Positions 12,690 through 24,759 of a stretch of 64,000 nucleotides of DNA are shown here, in pieces (position 1 is the first letter of the stretch; each line of letters begins with the position of its first letter). Position numbers and translations under genes: made by a program. The stretch is from Echinostoma caproni (Eukaryota; Platyhelminthes; Trematoda; Plagiorchiida; Echinostomatidae). The DNA is taken from contig UZAN01039625.1 of the NCBI GenBank assembly GCA_900618425.1, positions 1-64,000 on the forward strand, written 5' to 3'. The notes under the pieces were generated by a model, which saw nothing but the letters and a program-made list of their open reading frames with translations, ran no database searches and was not told the DNA's origin.

Positions 12690-14065
12690 AACTGGTTGAA
12701 AGTGCATCACTGGTACTTCCATCCGGATAAACATCACAAGTTGCTGACAAACGTATGTCGACTACAATTTAAAAAAACACTACGATCAAGGGCACTATGA
12801 TAGACATCAAGTTCCTCTGGCCTGGTGATTCACGTGCACACAAATTAAATGTGTGAAAGGTCTTCTGAAACATCTCTGGGATCAAGGCGTTTTTAAATCA
12901 CGGTGGACAGAAATGGTGGTTTAATAAGAGGTGTTAAACCGTTCTCAATTATGTCAAAAAGGTCACGCAACCAACCGGCTGGATCCGGTGTAAAGCTATG
13001 CTTGTATTGTTGATCACCAGGGTAGAGGATATTAATCCGGATAAAAGCATAGGTTGGGAATGTCACACGCAATGAGATATCCTCGGTGTGAGGCTTGGTA
13101 AATAGCCAGCGTATATTCTGTTTATCTATGTGGTTAGGAAGCATAAGAGCCAGTGAATATGGTATGAACTTAGCAGGATAGATGAAGCAACTAATTACTT
13201 CCTATTGATCAATCCGGGGGAATTATTTTCCCGGCATACTTTCGGAAAACCTACCGTCAAACAGATCGGATTGCAATTCGAGCATCCATCAGACAATTAA
13301 TGGCCGTTGCTGAATTGAAAATTTTGGGTCGTCATGACACAATACTGATACTTTTATTTTGTTTCACAGTCAAACACAAACAGATATATCGTTCCACAGT
13401 ATCATTCAAATTCAGAAAGCGAGTAATTTTGCGTCAAGATAAAAAATACCTGGAGTGAACCACGGCAGATATTGCCGTCTTGCCTTTTTGTAGAGGGTAT
13501 ATTTCTAAAGCGGAAGCGGATCTACTTTTTGGCTAATCACATCCAATTAGAATGCTCTCAAATCTATCTGCCCTTCAAACTAGAAGTCTTGAGAGAAACC
13601 CTTCGAATATTGATTATCTGGAGGAATTTTGTATAGGTACATAGACTCAGAACTCCATAAGACATGTGGTCATCAATGTAGCCAATAAGAATTCCATCTT
13701 GAGATTGTCCTTTAACTGCGAATGAGATTTAGCAACTCTCAGATAAATTAGTCAGTCACACTTTCAATGCTGCACGCTACGTGTATAATGTATGAGAAGA
13801 CCAGTAGTCTTGATGAAATGTGCAAATGAATTTGCAATCATCGATTCATTTGTGGTTATCGTCCACATCGCCCCTAGTTGGTATTTTTTATAGGAATACT
13901 GGTAACGGAGAAAATCGGAGCACAGAACGACCTGATTCAACACCTTCTATGGGGAAATTTACTTCGATTACAGACACCGTCAATCGGGTCGACATGGGAT
14001 GGCATACGAAATGGGTATGTCAAGCGTGAAACGCAACTCCGTTTAACAGTTTGAATAATAAAATC
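12690..14065. other. No recognisable gene or element
   Basis: No family motif seen on either strand. Open frames at 12,893-13,144 and 13,820-14,029 have no support. Confidence 0.35.
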
Positions 14066-14070
14066 TAGGG

Positions 14071-14400
14071 ATCTATCAATTTCACTTTGTTTGCGGAGCC
14101 ACCTACGTGGGCAGAACAGAGAGGTAGCCGCCTTCCCCAGTGGCAGAACACACGCCAACATGGGTCAAACGCGAACGGATGAGATTGAAGACTACACAAA
14201 TAACCAATTCATCAAGCCAGCCACAAAGAACACATCCGTCGTCAATTACTTGCGATCTGCCTCAGACTGGCCACCAAGCCGAGCGTGGGACTTCTTTCCG
14301 GGTTGTTTACACAACCTCGAACGGACGGCTGCTACCATTTACAGAAATCATAGCAATCAAGCAATGAAAGCCCCTGCTGTGTTAGCAAAAGTGGTCCTAC
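14071..14400 (+). mobile_element. Penelope-like element, GIY-YIG endonuclease remnant
   Basis: The C-terminal nuclease of a Penelope-like retroelement. The frame starting at 14,071 reads IYQFHFVCGATYVGRTER, which is the conserved 'YxFxCxCGxxYxGRTxR' core of Penelope GIY-YIG domains. It continues after one in-frame TAG with VAEHTPTWVKR (the conserved 'EH-P-W' helix), HPSSITCDLPQTGHQ (the 'H-x7-TGH' block) and FRVVYTT...EIIAIKQ (the terminal 'FRVIY ... AEAIAIR' block). The order and spacing of these blocks make the assignment secure despite the stop. No upstream RT was found, so it is 5'-truncated or decayed. A pseudogene copy. Confidence 0.8.
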
Positions 14401-14404
14401 ATCA

Positions 14405-14785
14405 ATCCGCCATTGCCCAGGTAAACACGTAAGCGGAAGAGCGAATGGACACCAAGTTAGATTATAAAAACCTGCGATATATCAATTATTTTGTATTCTG
14501 CAGTAAGCACCGGCTGAAATGCAGCGAAATGATTCCGGGAGTAAATTGTGTTCGCTTGTGCTAGTTTTTCAAGACTTTCTCGGAAAATAACTGTTTTAAT
14601 CTTCAGAATATTGCTGACCGAGTCCTCTCTCCAGAGTGGTGGCACTAAGATGAGTGCGAAATCGGCTGGCAAAATCCTTGTATGGTCGGATTTTACTGTG
14701 TCGTCCATGTAAATTTTGAACTATTACACAGTAGTCATTTTAATTGCATATAGCCGTTCTCTAGTGGTGGTCCGAGCTATATCCT
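14405..14785. other. No recognisable feature
   Basis: Sequence between the Penelope remnant and the SINE-like repeat. Nothing supported on either strand. Confidence 0.4.
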
Positions 14786-14789
14786 CAAT

Positions 14790-14992
14790 TAAGACTGCTG
14801 AGGATTATGCCATATGTGATGAATTCGTCGTGTAACTGAGGCATGAGCTGAAAACGTGGGAAGCACTGAACAGCAGTTTCGACTTGGTTGGGTCTCATCA
14901 GCAAAACAAACCCGACTGGTGATTGAACTCGAGACTTCCAAGGTAGAAAGCAAGCATATTACCCAATTGGCCACCAGGCAGCTGATCAGAAC
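14790..14992 (-). repeat. tRNA-derived SINE-like repeat carrying a hammerhead-type core
   Basis: Read on the reverse strand, the 5' part has an A-box-like TGGCCAATTGGG near 14,970. About 35 nt farther on is a B-box-like GAGTTCAATC near 14,930, consistent with an internal Pol III promoter of tRNA origin. A hammerhead-type core follows (14,901-14,876), then a tail containing TTTTCAGCTCATGCCTCA and TTACACGACGAATTC. The block from GATGAGACCCAA through the CAGCTCA, CCTCA and TTACACG segments recurs at 60,421-60,506 in the same order, so this is a dispersed family and not a chance match. Boundaries are approximate. Confidence 0.65.
14876..14901 (-). ncRNA. Hammerhead-ribozyme-like core in SINE-like repeat
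   Basis: The reverse strand reads CTGATGA, then GAC, an 8-nt loop, GTC, then GAAAC. The two invariant hammerhead boxes are intact and flank a perfect 3-bp helix II. Downstream, ACTG can pair with CAGT as a helix III. The nucleotide at the expected cleavage position is G, which is unfavourable, and alignment with the 60.4 kb copy suggests one T has been lost just before it. I find no convincing helix I. Probably a decayed ribozyme; activity is unlikely. Confidence 0.45.
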
Positions 14993-14999
14993 GTTTCTC

Positions 15000-15990
15000 A
15001 TTTTGAATAAACACGATATAGCATATGTAGAGTGCTTCACATTTTCCAGATTCCCGTGCACGATTAGCGAGAAAATTCACCTGATTTAGGATAAAATACG
15101 GTGAATACATAATAGCAAAACTCGGTTGAGAAACCCAAAGATGAGCCTCTGTAAACCGGTCCTGTTCAGTCAGAGCTTTCACTGTTGAGGATATTATCAA
15201 TCCTTCCTATGTTGAGGATTTCATCCTTAACAAAATATTTATAGAGCCAAGTGTACCGTTGAATCAAAATAACGTTAGTGATACGATCTGAAGCACCTAT
15301 TCCCTCTGTTATAATTCCACGAGACAAGTCCCGGGTCGAGGAAAATTATGTGTTTCCAAGACCTACTTGAGTATGGGGATATCAGGTTGAGGAACTAAGC
15401 GCATCATTGGAAACCGAGTACTCATACCTTCGAACGTTGACAGGGTGTTAAAAATCGATTTACGTGGCTCGGGTAAATCGAATTCTATTTTGCTGGTTCG
15501 CCGAGCTTGACAATTTGTTCGCAACCGTTTCATCACAAACCGAGATAACATCCTCAGTACTTGTGAAGTGTCAAATTCGCAGAAACGTTGGGTGAACAGT
15601 ACAATGGTATATTCGCATCTTCCATGGTTACATTTTCAAACACATTAATTCTCGCCAGGAGGTCTTGTTTATTTTTGAATATTGTAACAAATCATCAATC
15701 AACTTTTCTTGCACGCGCTAAAAATACTGCTCACAAATGTGAGTAGTATCCCATAGTACTACAATAAACCACTAGGGCTTCGGAATTTCCTTAAAGCTCT
15801 CCAAAGGAGTCTGTTTTTCAATTGCTAACCTATTATTAGGGACCAACCATCTGCTTTCTTCCGTGTTGATGCCATGAGCTGTTTTCGTCGGTTTTGAAAA
15901 CGGTGAGGTTCCAAATCGAAGAAGCAGCCACTCAATGGTTGGACATGAGAGGAGGGAAGCTCTAATAGTTTACACTGAGACATTGCGACA
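15000..15990. other. Non-coding flank of LINE
   Basis: No recognisable protein motif. A near-duplicate of about 20 nt (GTTGAGGAT-type, near 15,184 and 15,209) is visible. Possibly the unrecognised upstream part of the CR1-like LINE that follows. Confidence 0.3.
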
Positions 15991-16009
15991 GGATTAGAAT
16001 TTCAAACTA

Positions 16010-17475
16010 TTTCAAAAATGTCAGATGGCCCTTATATCTGCCTACTGGTCACGCAATGTAAGTAACGAGGAACCACTCTTCCATTGTGATGTGTTAAATT
16101 TTTTAAAAGGTTGCAATTCGTCTTCTGCTGCAGGCTTGGATGATTTACATCCAGCCCTATTCAAAATAAGTGCTGCTTTCCAAGCTGGAGCAATCGCATC
16201 CATTGTAAATGAATCTGTTAACACTTCTACTATCCCCGACTGTTGGAGACCGGTCACAATCATACCAATCCCCAAAACATCCAAATCTCTTATCCTTTCC
16301 AAACGTTTTCGTCCCATAGCATTTACATCTTAAGCTGTTAAATTGAATGAAAAGGCTATCCCGAAACACCTTCAGCAACCCATAAACATTCCCACAGATC
16401 CATTGCAGTTTACTTACAAGCCTAAGAGATCCACCTTGGACGCAGTATTCACACTCATTCATCATTAAGTCTTTGAACAACTCTGTTAAGTCTGTTTGGT
16501 GTGTTTTTCTCTACCACTCTTCAGTATCTGATTCCATTCCTCCATAAAAGTTGTCAGAGATAGTGGAATCGCATGGATACCCAAAGAAATTGTTAGCTTG
16601 ACTTTCTAACCATTTTACTGATAGAGTAAAATCCATGAAATTGAGGAAGACTTCATCTAAACCATAACCAAACAACTCCGGAGTTCTTCAAGGAAATGTG
16701 CTATCCACATACTTATTTACCACTGATATTTGTGATACTCGCAATGTATTTTTCTGCACGTATTTTGAAATATGCAGATGACGTCGTGTTGTGCTAATTC
16801 ATATCATCTTACTGCGATCTAAGCTCGTTCACCGACAAGCTTGATCAAATTCAGTCATTCACCTCCTTATCGGGGCTCTGCTCGCGCTCCATATTCGACA
16901 AACCACACCGTGATTAATAACAATCCTTTATCCAGGGTGAACTCTGTCAAATATCTTGGTGTAACCATAGATAGCAATCTTCATTGATCAACCCACATCC
17001 ATAACTGCGTTGGTAAAGTGTGGCGTCTATCATTTCAAATACGAAAGCTCATGCAGTTTCGCACACCTCAGTCAGTTATTTCTAATTTTGTTTATCAGTG
17101 TGTTTTCCCCATTTTACTTTACTGTTCCCTGGTTATTTTTCTTGGTTTACTCAAACAGGATTTCAAAGTCTTACGTCGCGGTCTAACCATTATTAGTCTT
17201 GTCTCTTCTATTCCTGTGAATGAATTAATTGTAAAGCTTTCAGAGTATCACGTAAATTCCGGTGTGAAATTTGCTGAGAGGATTCTCACAGATCCTGACC
17301 ACCAATTGCATGTTGAAGTGACATCTTGTCGTTCCCATCATTCAACACACCCCCAATTCCGCCAAATTTTAACGCTTACTGCGATTCACCTATACCGAAT
17401 CTTGCTCGTCTACTCATAAACAAAGAGCGAACAATAAATGAAATTGGTCTTAACCTTGGATTATGAAATGTTCCC
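16010..17475 (+). mobile_element. CR1-like LINE, decayed reverse transcriptase
   Basis: A reverse-transcriptase remnant of a non-LTR retrotransposon different from the RTE-like family. Blocks in order: SAAGLDDLHPALFK near 16,125; a WRPVTIIPIPK block near 16,245, the 'PxxWxxaxvxPIpK' motif; FRPIAFTS near 16,310; KYADDVVLC with YADD at 16,771-16,782; VKYLGVTID near 16,950; and a long thumb-side frame (17,018-17,419) with a CVFPILLYCSLVIF segment and ERILTDPDH. The YADD is intact but stops and shifts interrupt the frame repeatedly. It shares its C-terminal blocks with the copies at 19.7-21.7 kb and 46.5-47.0 kb. Confidence 0.8.
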
Positions 17476-17479
17476 ATGT

Positions 17480-19685
17480 CTGTAAACATTTTCTCACAGT
17501 TTATTATGTACATTGTGACGATTGCATGTATGCTTTTTTATCTCAAATGTGATATCTGGTGCTTGCAAAAGTCATATACAATACAGCACCATACAAAACA
17601 ATTGCAAACAAAAACGTTATTCTTGTCTAATATAATTATATGTAATAAATTAGATACTGCTGGTTATAGGCCGTTTTATTCTGGTATGTCCTTATTAAGA
17701 CTGAACTTTCATGTCCTTTCTATCAATCAAGCTGTGAAAATTCGAGCTGGGAGTCGAAACGCGTTCTCAAGGGCTGCACGTTGGATGAGTCGGAAGTATC
17801 TTGAGCATGCAAACAATAGAGTAGTCCAAACTTCTTCATTCATTCTTTCTGGGTGTTGACCATCGACCATCTAACATAGAAGATAAGTGTTTTGATTCCC
17901 GGCCTGAAGATTTGTGATTGTACCTCCGATAGGGACACAAAAATTATGCGTTGCTGACGAGAACCGACAAGGATGAAACAGCTGTTTAGTTATCTTTTTC
18001 GTTAATTTTAAAGACCTCTATCGCAAGTGAATGAAACAAACATTTACTGCACCCCCTATCAAAGAAGCACACGCCCAAGATCATTAACAGTGTATGGCGC
18101 CTCCCAACTATCGATATGGGCCAAACTAAATATAGCACTCTGCAATTTTCTCTAAAGTCAACAGATAATGCACCTAACTTGGCTCTGCTTTGTCTGAAGC
18201 AGTTGACGTTCATTGTACCATGTTTAAACCACAACCAATGACACGTTCTCGTGCATAAAACTTTATTATGTATTTAGTTTGCCTTGGGGTTATTTTGCAC
18301 TTGTTATGACTGTTAATGAGCATAGGTATGATGAATTTCACACAAAACATTTCTATGAACAAGTTAAACATCAATATTTTAACCCGAAACCTCATACATG
18401 TACAGTTTCTAGTCCAGTTCACACACTCCTATGCAATTACGATATTCAGCGACTCGAAACGCGAATAACACTTAGAAGCTCATAAGATAGCAGTTAGTTG
18501 GGCGGATACATCAGAATAGTTTAACAATCTTTATAGGGAAAGATTATTGTCCCGTGGGGTAATATTTAATCAAATTTTGTCCTCTTTCTGTCAGGCCACG
18601 CATGAAGGTGCCACCGGTGCTTTGACTGGTCCGAAATACTGACATTTATTTCGCAACAGGGCGTTGGAGCGTGTATCTCCCTAACGGGTTCTCGCATTTT
18701 TGAGACACCGCAGTAGTAGCAGCCATAACCTCTCACGGTATTCACCTACCGGTAGCTCGAGCAGTTTTCACTGTCCTGTTCTACCCCATCGGTGATTAGT
18801 GCATTCCATAGTTCGTCGATTTCCACAAGCGGCCATCATTCGTCGATGGTTTATGTCGTGTCAGGGTACATTTTCGTCAAAGTTTGGGGATAAATGTCAT
18901 TGTCTGCGTATGCAAACCGTATATCCATGGCACGAATTTACCCAAACAGAATTTTACTTTTTCCGATCACCGCACACGAGTGTGTACCACAACTTCCCCG
19001 ATTGTGATGAGCACATGTCCGCTTGATGTGCATCAAACTGGGTTTATGGATATTTGTATAGAATGGCGGCTGGCTAAATGTTGTTTCTGGTGTGTGACAT
19101 GTGCATATGTACCCAGGTAATCAGTTACCTCAGGCTAGTGAGGTGGATGAAATGAATCAGTTGTCGAATTTTCGAGCATACATGTTCGTGTTAGAGCGTT
19201 CCTTCCCTTTTCCCTTTCAGATTTGATACGCGATAGGTAGAGAAAGAATTTTGACGAACTCGGCAGGAATCGATTGTGTATCAGAAGTGAAACAAATCTT
19301 TGTGCTGTGCGGCTCTTACAGGTTCACAGGTGGTAGGGTTATGCTCAAGTCAGAATGACTTGCGGGAAATGTGAGGTGACAGATGCTTTAGCCGTTATTT
19401 ACTTGACTTTTCTGCCACGAAATCCTGCAGCAGTATAAGCCTCGTCCACAGATATCACATACTAACATAATCAGTAAATACAGTTTTCTGGAAATCTATA
19501 ATGATTCGCCGAAATAGAATGGTGTCCTCTGCATCATTCGGTTATTGTAGTTATGTGAAGTAGACCAAAACAAGATTTATGAGAACTTGAAGTAACCTTT
19601 TCTGGACAACACTGAAACTACCTCCCACGATATACAGTAGATCCAATCGTCAGTTATACACTGGGTATCGTGATCGTCATCTTCG
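17480..19685. other. No recognisable gene between two LINE copies
   Basis: Open frames at 17,476-17,859 and 18,799-19,120 have no recognised motif. A strong acceptor-like pyrimidine tract ends at 19,220, but all three frames after it stop within about 20 nt, so it does not start an exon. Confidence 0.4.
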
Positions 19686-19689
19686 TCGG

Positions 19690-21741
19690 CGTTAATGTCA
19701 ACCGCAAAATTTCACCAGACTAAGAGATATATCAGATCAGACAGATTTGTCTTTATTTGTACATATGATCCATCTATATTTTGTGATACCCTGACTAAAT
19801 ATTTGAAGTTCTGTTATGATACGTGCTGCCCGTGGGAAAATTTATTCGTACGGTCAGACCGTTTTTCGTCCCCCACACGTAAACGATTGCGTCGAAAGAA
19901 AGAACAAGCTTTCAAGGCAAAAAGTACTCTTTGGTGAGAGACCATTCGAAAGGAATCAAGGTGCAGCTGCGGAGATTAAACGCCGCTTATTTATATGAGC
20001 TGCTGACCAACAGGAATTGTCGAGGTACATGAAACATGTTGCTTCAGTTCTGTGGTCTCAAAACGAAGGAGAATCCACCAGCTGCCAACGTGCTCCATCT
20101 CAATCGCCAATTCAGCAATGCTGAAACCGACATCCGTCTTCAATTCACAGCAGTCGTTCCTGCTCTCAATGTTATTAATTTAATTACCGATCAAACAGAA
20201 GTATCCCAAACTTTCATCAATCTGAAGTCTAATAAAGCATGCTGTCCTAATGGACTGCCATCTGTGGTGCTCAAAGAACGTGCAGGTTTTCATTTCTCCT
20301 GTTTTCCCCGACCTACTCAACTTCTGTTTTATTCAGTATTGCATTCCGAACTGTTGGATAGTGGCTTCTATCATGCCAGTACCCAACAGNCCCAACAGTG
20401 GCCTTCCAAATTTATTTCACTTCTGTTGGTTTAAAAGTTCTGAAAATCATTTTACCACAGATGTTGCCCAGCTGAATGCACCTCATCCCGCTCAATTCGC
20501 GTACCTCAGTTCCAGATCAACCACTGCGTTGGTATCCCTTATTGAGTATATTTCTTCTTTCTCGGACAGCAAGTGCAAAGCTGTTCGTGTATGCTTCTTT
20601 AATTATAATGATGCCTTTAATTGTGTTGATAGGTCGAAACGTCTTCACACTCTCCTGAGAAAGACATTCAGCCAGAGCTTAACAATTTGCTACGTAGTTT
20701 TTTCACCCCTCGATAACAGTTTACTAAATATAGGGGTCGTAACTCTTTACTTTTACCCTATACTCAAGGAATTCTTCAATTTGCTATTCTTTCTCCCTTT
20801 TTGCTGTGCCTACTTTTGATGATTGCTCATTAAGTACGCCGATGATGTTGTACATGACATGAAGTGTTCGAATTCCTCCGTGTACCCCAAACTTATGTAG
20901 AATATTTCACTGCTCACCGACTGGTCGTCACAACACAATCTTAGAATGAATCCTTTCAAGTGTAATGATATCTTATTTTCTTTGCTGAAGGGTGATCATA
21001 CATTAATTTGATGAACTCTTGTCAACATGTCATTATCAATGAAGAACAAGTATCCAGAGCATGATCCGTCAAATATCTTGGAGTCACCATTTTCCGCAAT
21101 CTTTCTTGATCTCCACATGTTGTTCAGACATTTCAGAAAGTCAGAAACCTTACCTTTTACTTTATTCGTTTGAAAATGCTATCTATCCCAACTCACTTAA
21201 TAAAGCATTTTGTTTTCTCTTGTATCCTTCCCCGCTGGCTTTATGCATCCCCAGTTATTTTTCCGGGTCTTTTAATCAAAGACTTTTAACTCATACGGAC
21301 ATCCATCAAACACGTATGTCGATACAGTGGCATATCCCATGAGCGTGTTGTGCAGTTTATTATTTCGCAGCCCTTGAGGGCTTGCCAGAAACTTTCTGCC
21401 AGAATACTACTGGACCCATCTCACCCACTGTACCCTTAGTCAATGTATCTCTATATCTAGCGCTCGCTTCAAGTATAAGCATATAGCTGTACGCAACACA
21501 ACGTACAAGTCTTCTTTCTGTAAAACCGTACTAGGCACGGTTTCATGCTAACGCCGCTCTTGTCATTGGAACCCTTAAAAATATCTTTGTTAAATTTACC
21601 TTATTTGTTTGTATATTTAACGTATCATCGTCCGCTTTTTACCATGCCATTTCCACCGAAAAGTGATTGTGTAGTAGCTGAATGTTCACCCACTATGGGG
21701 TGAATTAAAGCTGCTTGATGACTTGACTTGACCTTGACTTG
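19690..21741 (+). mobile_element. CR1-like LINE, second decayed copy with 3' tail
   Basis: The same family as the 16.0 kb copy but extending farther 5'. The linker between endonuclease and RT includes RKRLRRKKEQAFKAK near 19,875. RT follows with FINLKSNKACCPNGLP near 20,215, HPAQFAYLSSRST near 20,488, NYNDAFNCVDR near 20,605, KYADDVV with YADD at 20,835-20,846, VKYLGVTI near 21,070, CILPRWLYASPVIFPGL near 21,222, and ARILLDPSHPLYP near 21,400. The 3' end is marked by a TTGACTTGACCTTGAC run ending near 21,741, consistent with a CR1-like 3' tail. An N at 20,390 and many stops show it is inactive. Confidence 0.8.
21720..21741 (+). repeat. TTGAC-rich 3' tail of CR1-like LINE
   Basis: Imperfect 5-nt repeats (TGACTTGACTTGACCTTGAC) lie immediately after the last LINE-like sequence. 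CR1-type elements commonly end in short tandem repeats, so this is taken as the 3' boundary of the copy. Confidence 0.6.
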
Positions 21742-21744
21742 CTT

Positions 21745-24620
21745 AACTTTAGACACTTATACATGTTTGACCTGCTGTGTGGTTTAATTCCAGGAACAAT
21801 GTGAATTGTACTTCTCCCGGTGCATACAGAAGGAGTCTACACTGAAAATAGAAAGCATTTATGCACAGGTTACTTTAGTAGTTACTTCAGATGAGAAATC
21901 TCTGATTTTGCATAACTCTGTTGGATAGCGTGAATAATGTTAATCACACCTATAAATGACTGAGGTGCGAGTCAGGCGTTGAATAAGTGATTCTAAACAA
22001 AATATTTTGGTCAACCTCTCGATCAGTTCCAATCAAATGGTGAGAACTGGAGAAACCACGCGGGACAGAGATTTCGATGACTTTTGGCTTTGTTCGCCTG
22101 CCTGCATTCCACTCATGATTTCGTCCACTCAACACGGGGTTTGTTCAGCCGATCGCAGTGGCATTTGATTTGACATAGGCCAGATGAGGATGTATGATTT
22201 GAGGGTTTGCTATTTTCTTTCACAGTCATCGTGATTGACAAAACCGATCAACAGCTTTGATTGATGCATTCAGCTGTCTAGTTAGTTTATTGTTCCTAAA
22301 AAGAAATCGAACGAAAGTGTTTTGAAAATGAATACCTACATCATTGTTAGAAAGATCGGCACATTGCAGTTTTATGCCACATTCTTCAAGAATGAATTGC
22401 CTAAATGCGATTTATAACTTGGTTAGAACATTTTGATAGCATCTCTCATGGTGCATTAGTTAATATTAGAATATTATCGTCACAAAGGATATATTCGAAA
22501 TACAGTTAAGTCAACATCGCCAAAGATATGCGAACTGAGCAATTTAACCATGAGCCAACTAAGCACGATGGGGTCCAACAGTTTGCCCTAGGTCCCTGCA
22601 TAGTTTTAAGTTCAGAAGACTAAATAATCTGAATAAATCTTTGCTTTCCTCTGTGTCAGTCCCCTGAACGTTTGTCCTAGGTCTGGTTAACGGGATAAGC
22701 TTAGGTACTCGAAAAGCGTTCCTCAAGTTTCCCTTCTCCCGGTCACACTATTCTTATTTTTTGCTGCTGGCATAGCCTCCTTCATTTTCATTCCCTATTC
22801 ACACACGTTGATTGTTGCCACAGTGCTCCGATACACTCTGTCTGACTCCATATGTCGCACTCCCTCAGACACTGCTTCCCGTTACCACTTTGATTCCGAT
22901 GCATCGCTCAGGTTCAACCTCAACTGGTTTAAAACAAGGAATTTGTCCAACGCATGAGATTTAAATAAATTACGCAATCTGCTGGGGTCTCAAATACAAT
23001 TATCCCTCTCAGTAAAACACCGAGTCATTTCATTAATTTCTAATTTGTACTTGGCTCTACTTAACCGCAGTCATGAAAGCTCTTTTCACTTAGTTCTGTA
23101 ACATCTAAACATGCGTTATGCAAGCAACGCTCTTAAGTACTACAGTGGTGACTGTAGTCAAACCTTACTGTTGCTCAGACCCCTCAGGCAATCATGGTTA
23201 GAGCGGTCTTTTAAATTCTTCACAGAATTTCTCTTTTTCCGCGCAAAGTCAAAACAAGCTATTCCGCAAATCCGTGCTGAATTTATATATTCATCCTCAC
23301 TGATCATATTGCTCTCAGAAATTTATTCCCGATATTAAGCAAAAACACTTCATCACGGTTTTACAAGTTTCCTGAACTTTCTTCCCGACATAATTGCACA
23401 GATGACGGTTTATTCATTGATTCTTTTGCATGCAAGCATTTTTTAATGGTTTTGTGGGGTCCGACGATAAAATGAATGATACGGAGGAACGCCACACATT
23501 CAATGAAGTTGCATCAAACCACAGAATGCATTTTAAAGTTTAAATCTCCTCTGGAAGCTCAGCAAACAGGAGCAGTAGTATTTCATACCCTTTACTGACT
23601 TTCGAGTTCATTGTAGTTGACCTTGATGAACGACACTTCCTTTCGAATTCTTCCCTATACTGATCGCTACGTAGGATGTGATAGCAGGTTTCATTTTAAA
23701 CTTATCACTTGCATAGATTGATAGTCACATGATAAACCGTAACGTCAATATCTTTCTTTCACTAATTTGACTACTGCAGTTCTTGTTTACATGCACTTAC
23801 ACTTGCGATTCCCATTTCTCTGTTCTGATCAGTTACCATGCTTGCGCGTAGACAGCAATCTGTCGTTTATATCTCTCCTCCTCAATTGCTCCCAACCCAC
23901 CAGTCTATGGAACATATCTCTCGTCTGCATGTCTTTTTTATGAACCTAAAGCGTTTGAATGAAGAATTAGAAAACATGGGTTCAGCATGCCTGTTCTCCC
24001 AGCATCATCTCTAGAAATTCTCAAAGTGTATACTTTCACAGTGTTTGATTACATACAAGTTTTAACTTTGGGTTCTGCTGTCATTTACGAAATAAGTTAA
24101 CTCATCATCCGGGTGATCTAAGTGTGATCTCCTACAAACAATTGTTTATCTATTTCTTTTCACTCACTCTCTCTCATTGCAACGTCGCCAACATGGATTT
24201 CCTCAACTGAACCTCACTTCTGTGGTTCCATGGTCCTTATTTCGTTTTCGTTCAGACTGTCACACAAACATTTGGGCACTTTTATCAACTCCTGACCTTC
24301 ACTTCTCCCTATTTTCCAACTGCCTTCTAAAAGACCTCTTTCTTACATGAATTCATTGAACTCCCAAACACAGAATAATTCATTTTTCTACTCTTGTATT
24401 TCATATAACCATATTATGGAATCTAGCACCCCAATTCTAAATTGTGTTATTCCTGACAAGTGGAAAGCAAAACAATCAGTATGTGGGTTTTTGTTTCCCA
24501 AACAATGTTACCGTAACATCTACTCCAAAGATTCAGATTCTAAGCAGGGCATGCAAGTAAAACCAGGATAACTGAAAGGTTTTTGAAATACGACTACTCT
24601 GATCGAACCTTTTTTATCTT
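21745..24620. other. Pyrimidine-rich sequence, no firm feature
   Basis: From about 22,700 to 24,350 the forward strand is markedly pyrimidine-rich, resembling the sense strand of the CR1-like copies. I could not find RT motifs in it. Possibly very old LINE sequence. Confidence 0.3.
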
Positions 24621-24624
24621 ACAG

Positions 24625-24752
24625 TATGTCGGTTCTGAGTTGCCAAAGCCTACACAATACCGAATGGTTATATGGAAACTCCGTTCAACTTCCTGTTTAT
24701 TTTAAGCTTGGTTATTCTGTAGGTTCCTCAAGCTGTCTCAATTTGATTTTCT
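24625..24752 (+). CDS. Candidate exon, product unknown
   Basis: A strong acceptor (CCTTTTTTATCTTACAG) ends at 24,624. One frame is open for about 43 codons and reads LSCQSLHNTEWLYGN, then QLPVYFKLGYSV. No donor of good quality and no neighbouring exon were found. No family recognised. The acceptor is the main support. Confidence 0.2.
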
Positions 24753-24759
24753 AACTACG

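Noticed and set aside
12535..12750. Reverse-strand ORF with 11 leucines
   Set aside because: A shadow of the CAG/CAA triplet repeat. The forward frame has better splice support.
19195..19310. Exon after the strong acceptor ending at 19,220
   Set aside because: All three frames reach a stop within about 20 nt, and the following CAG|GTTCAC does not rescue it.
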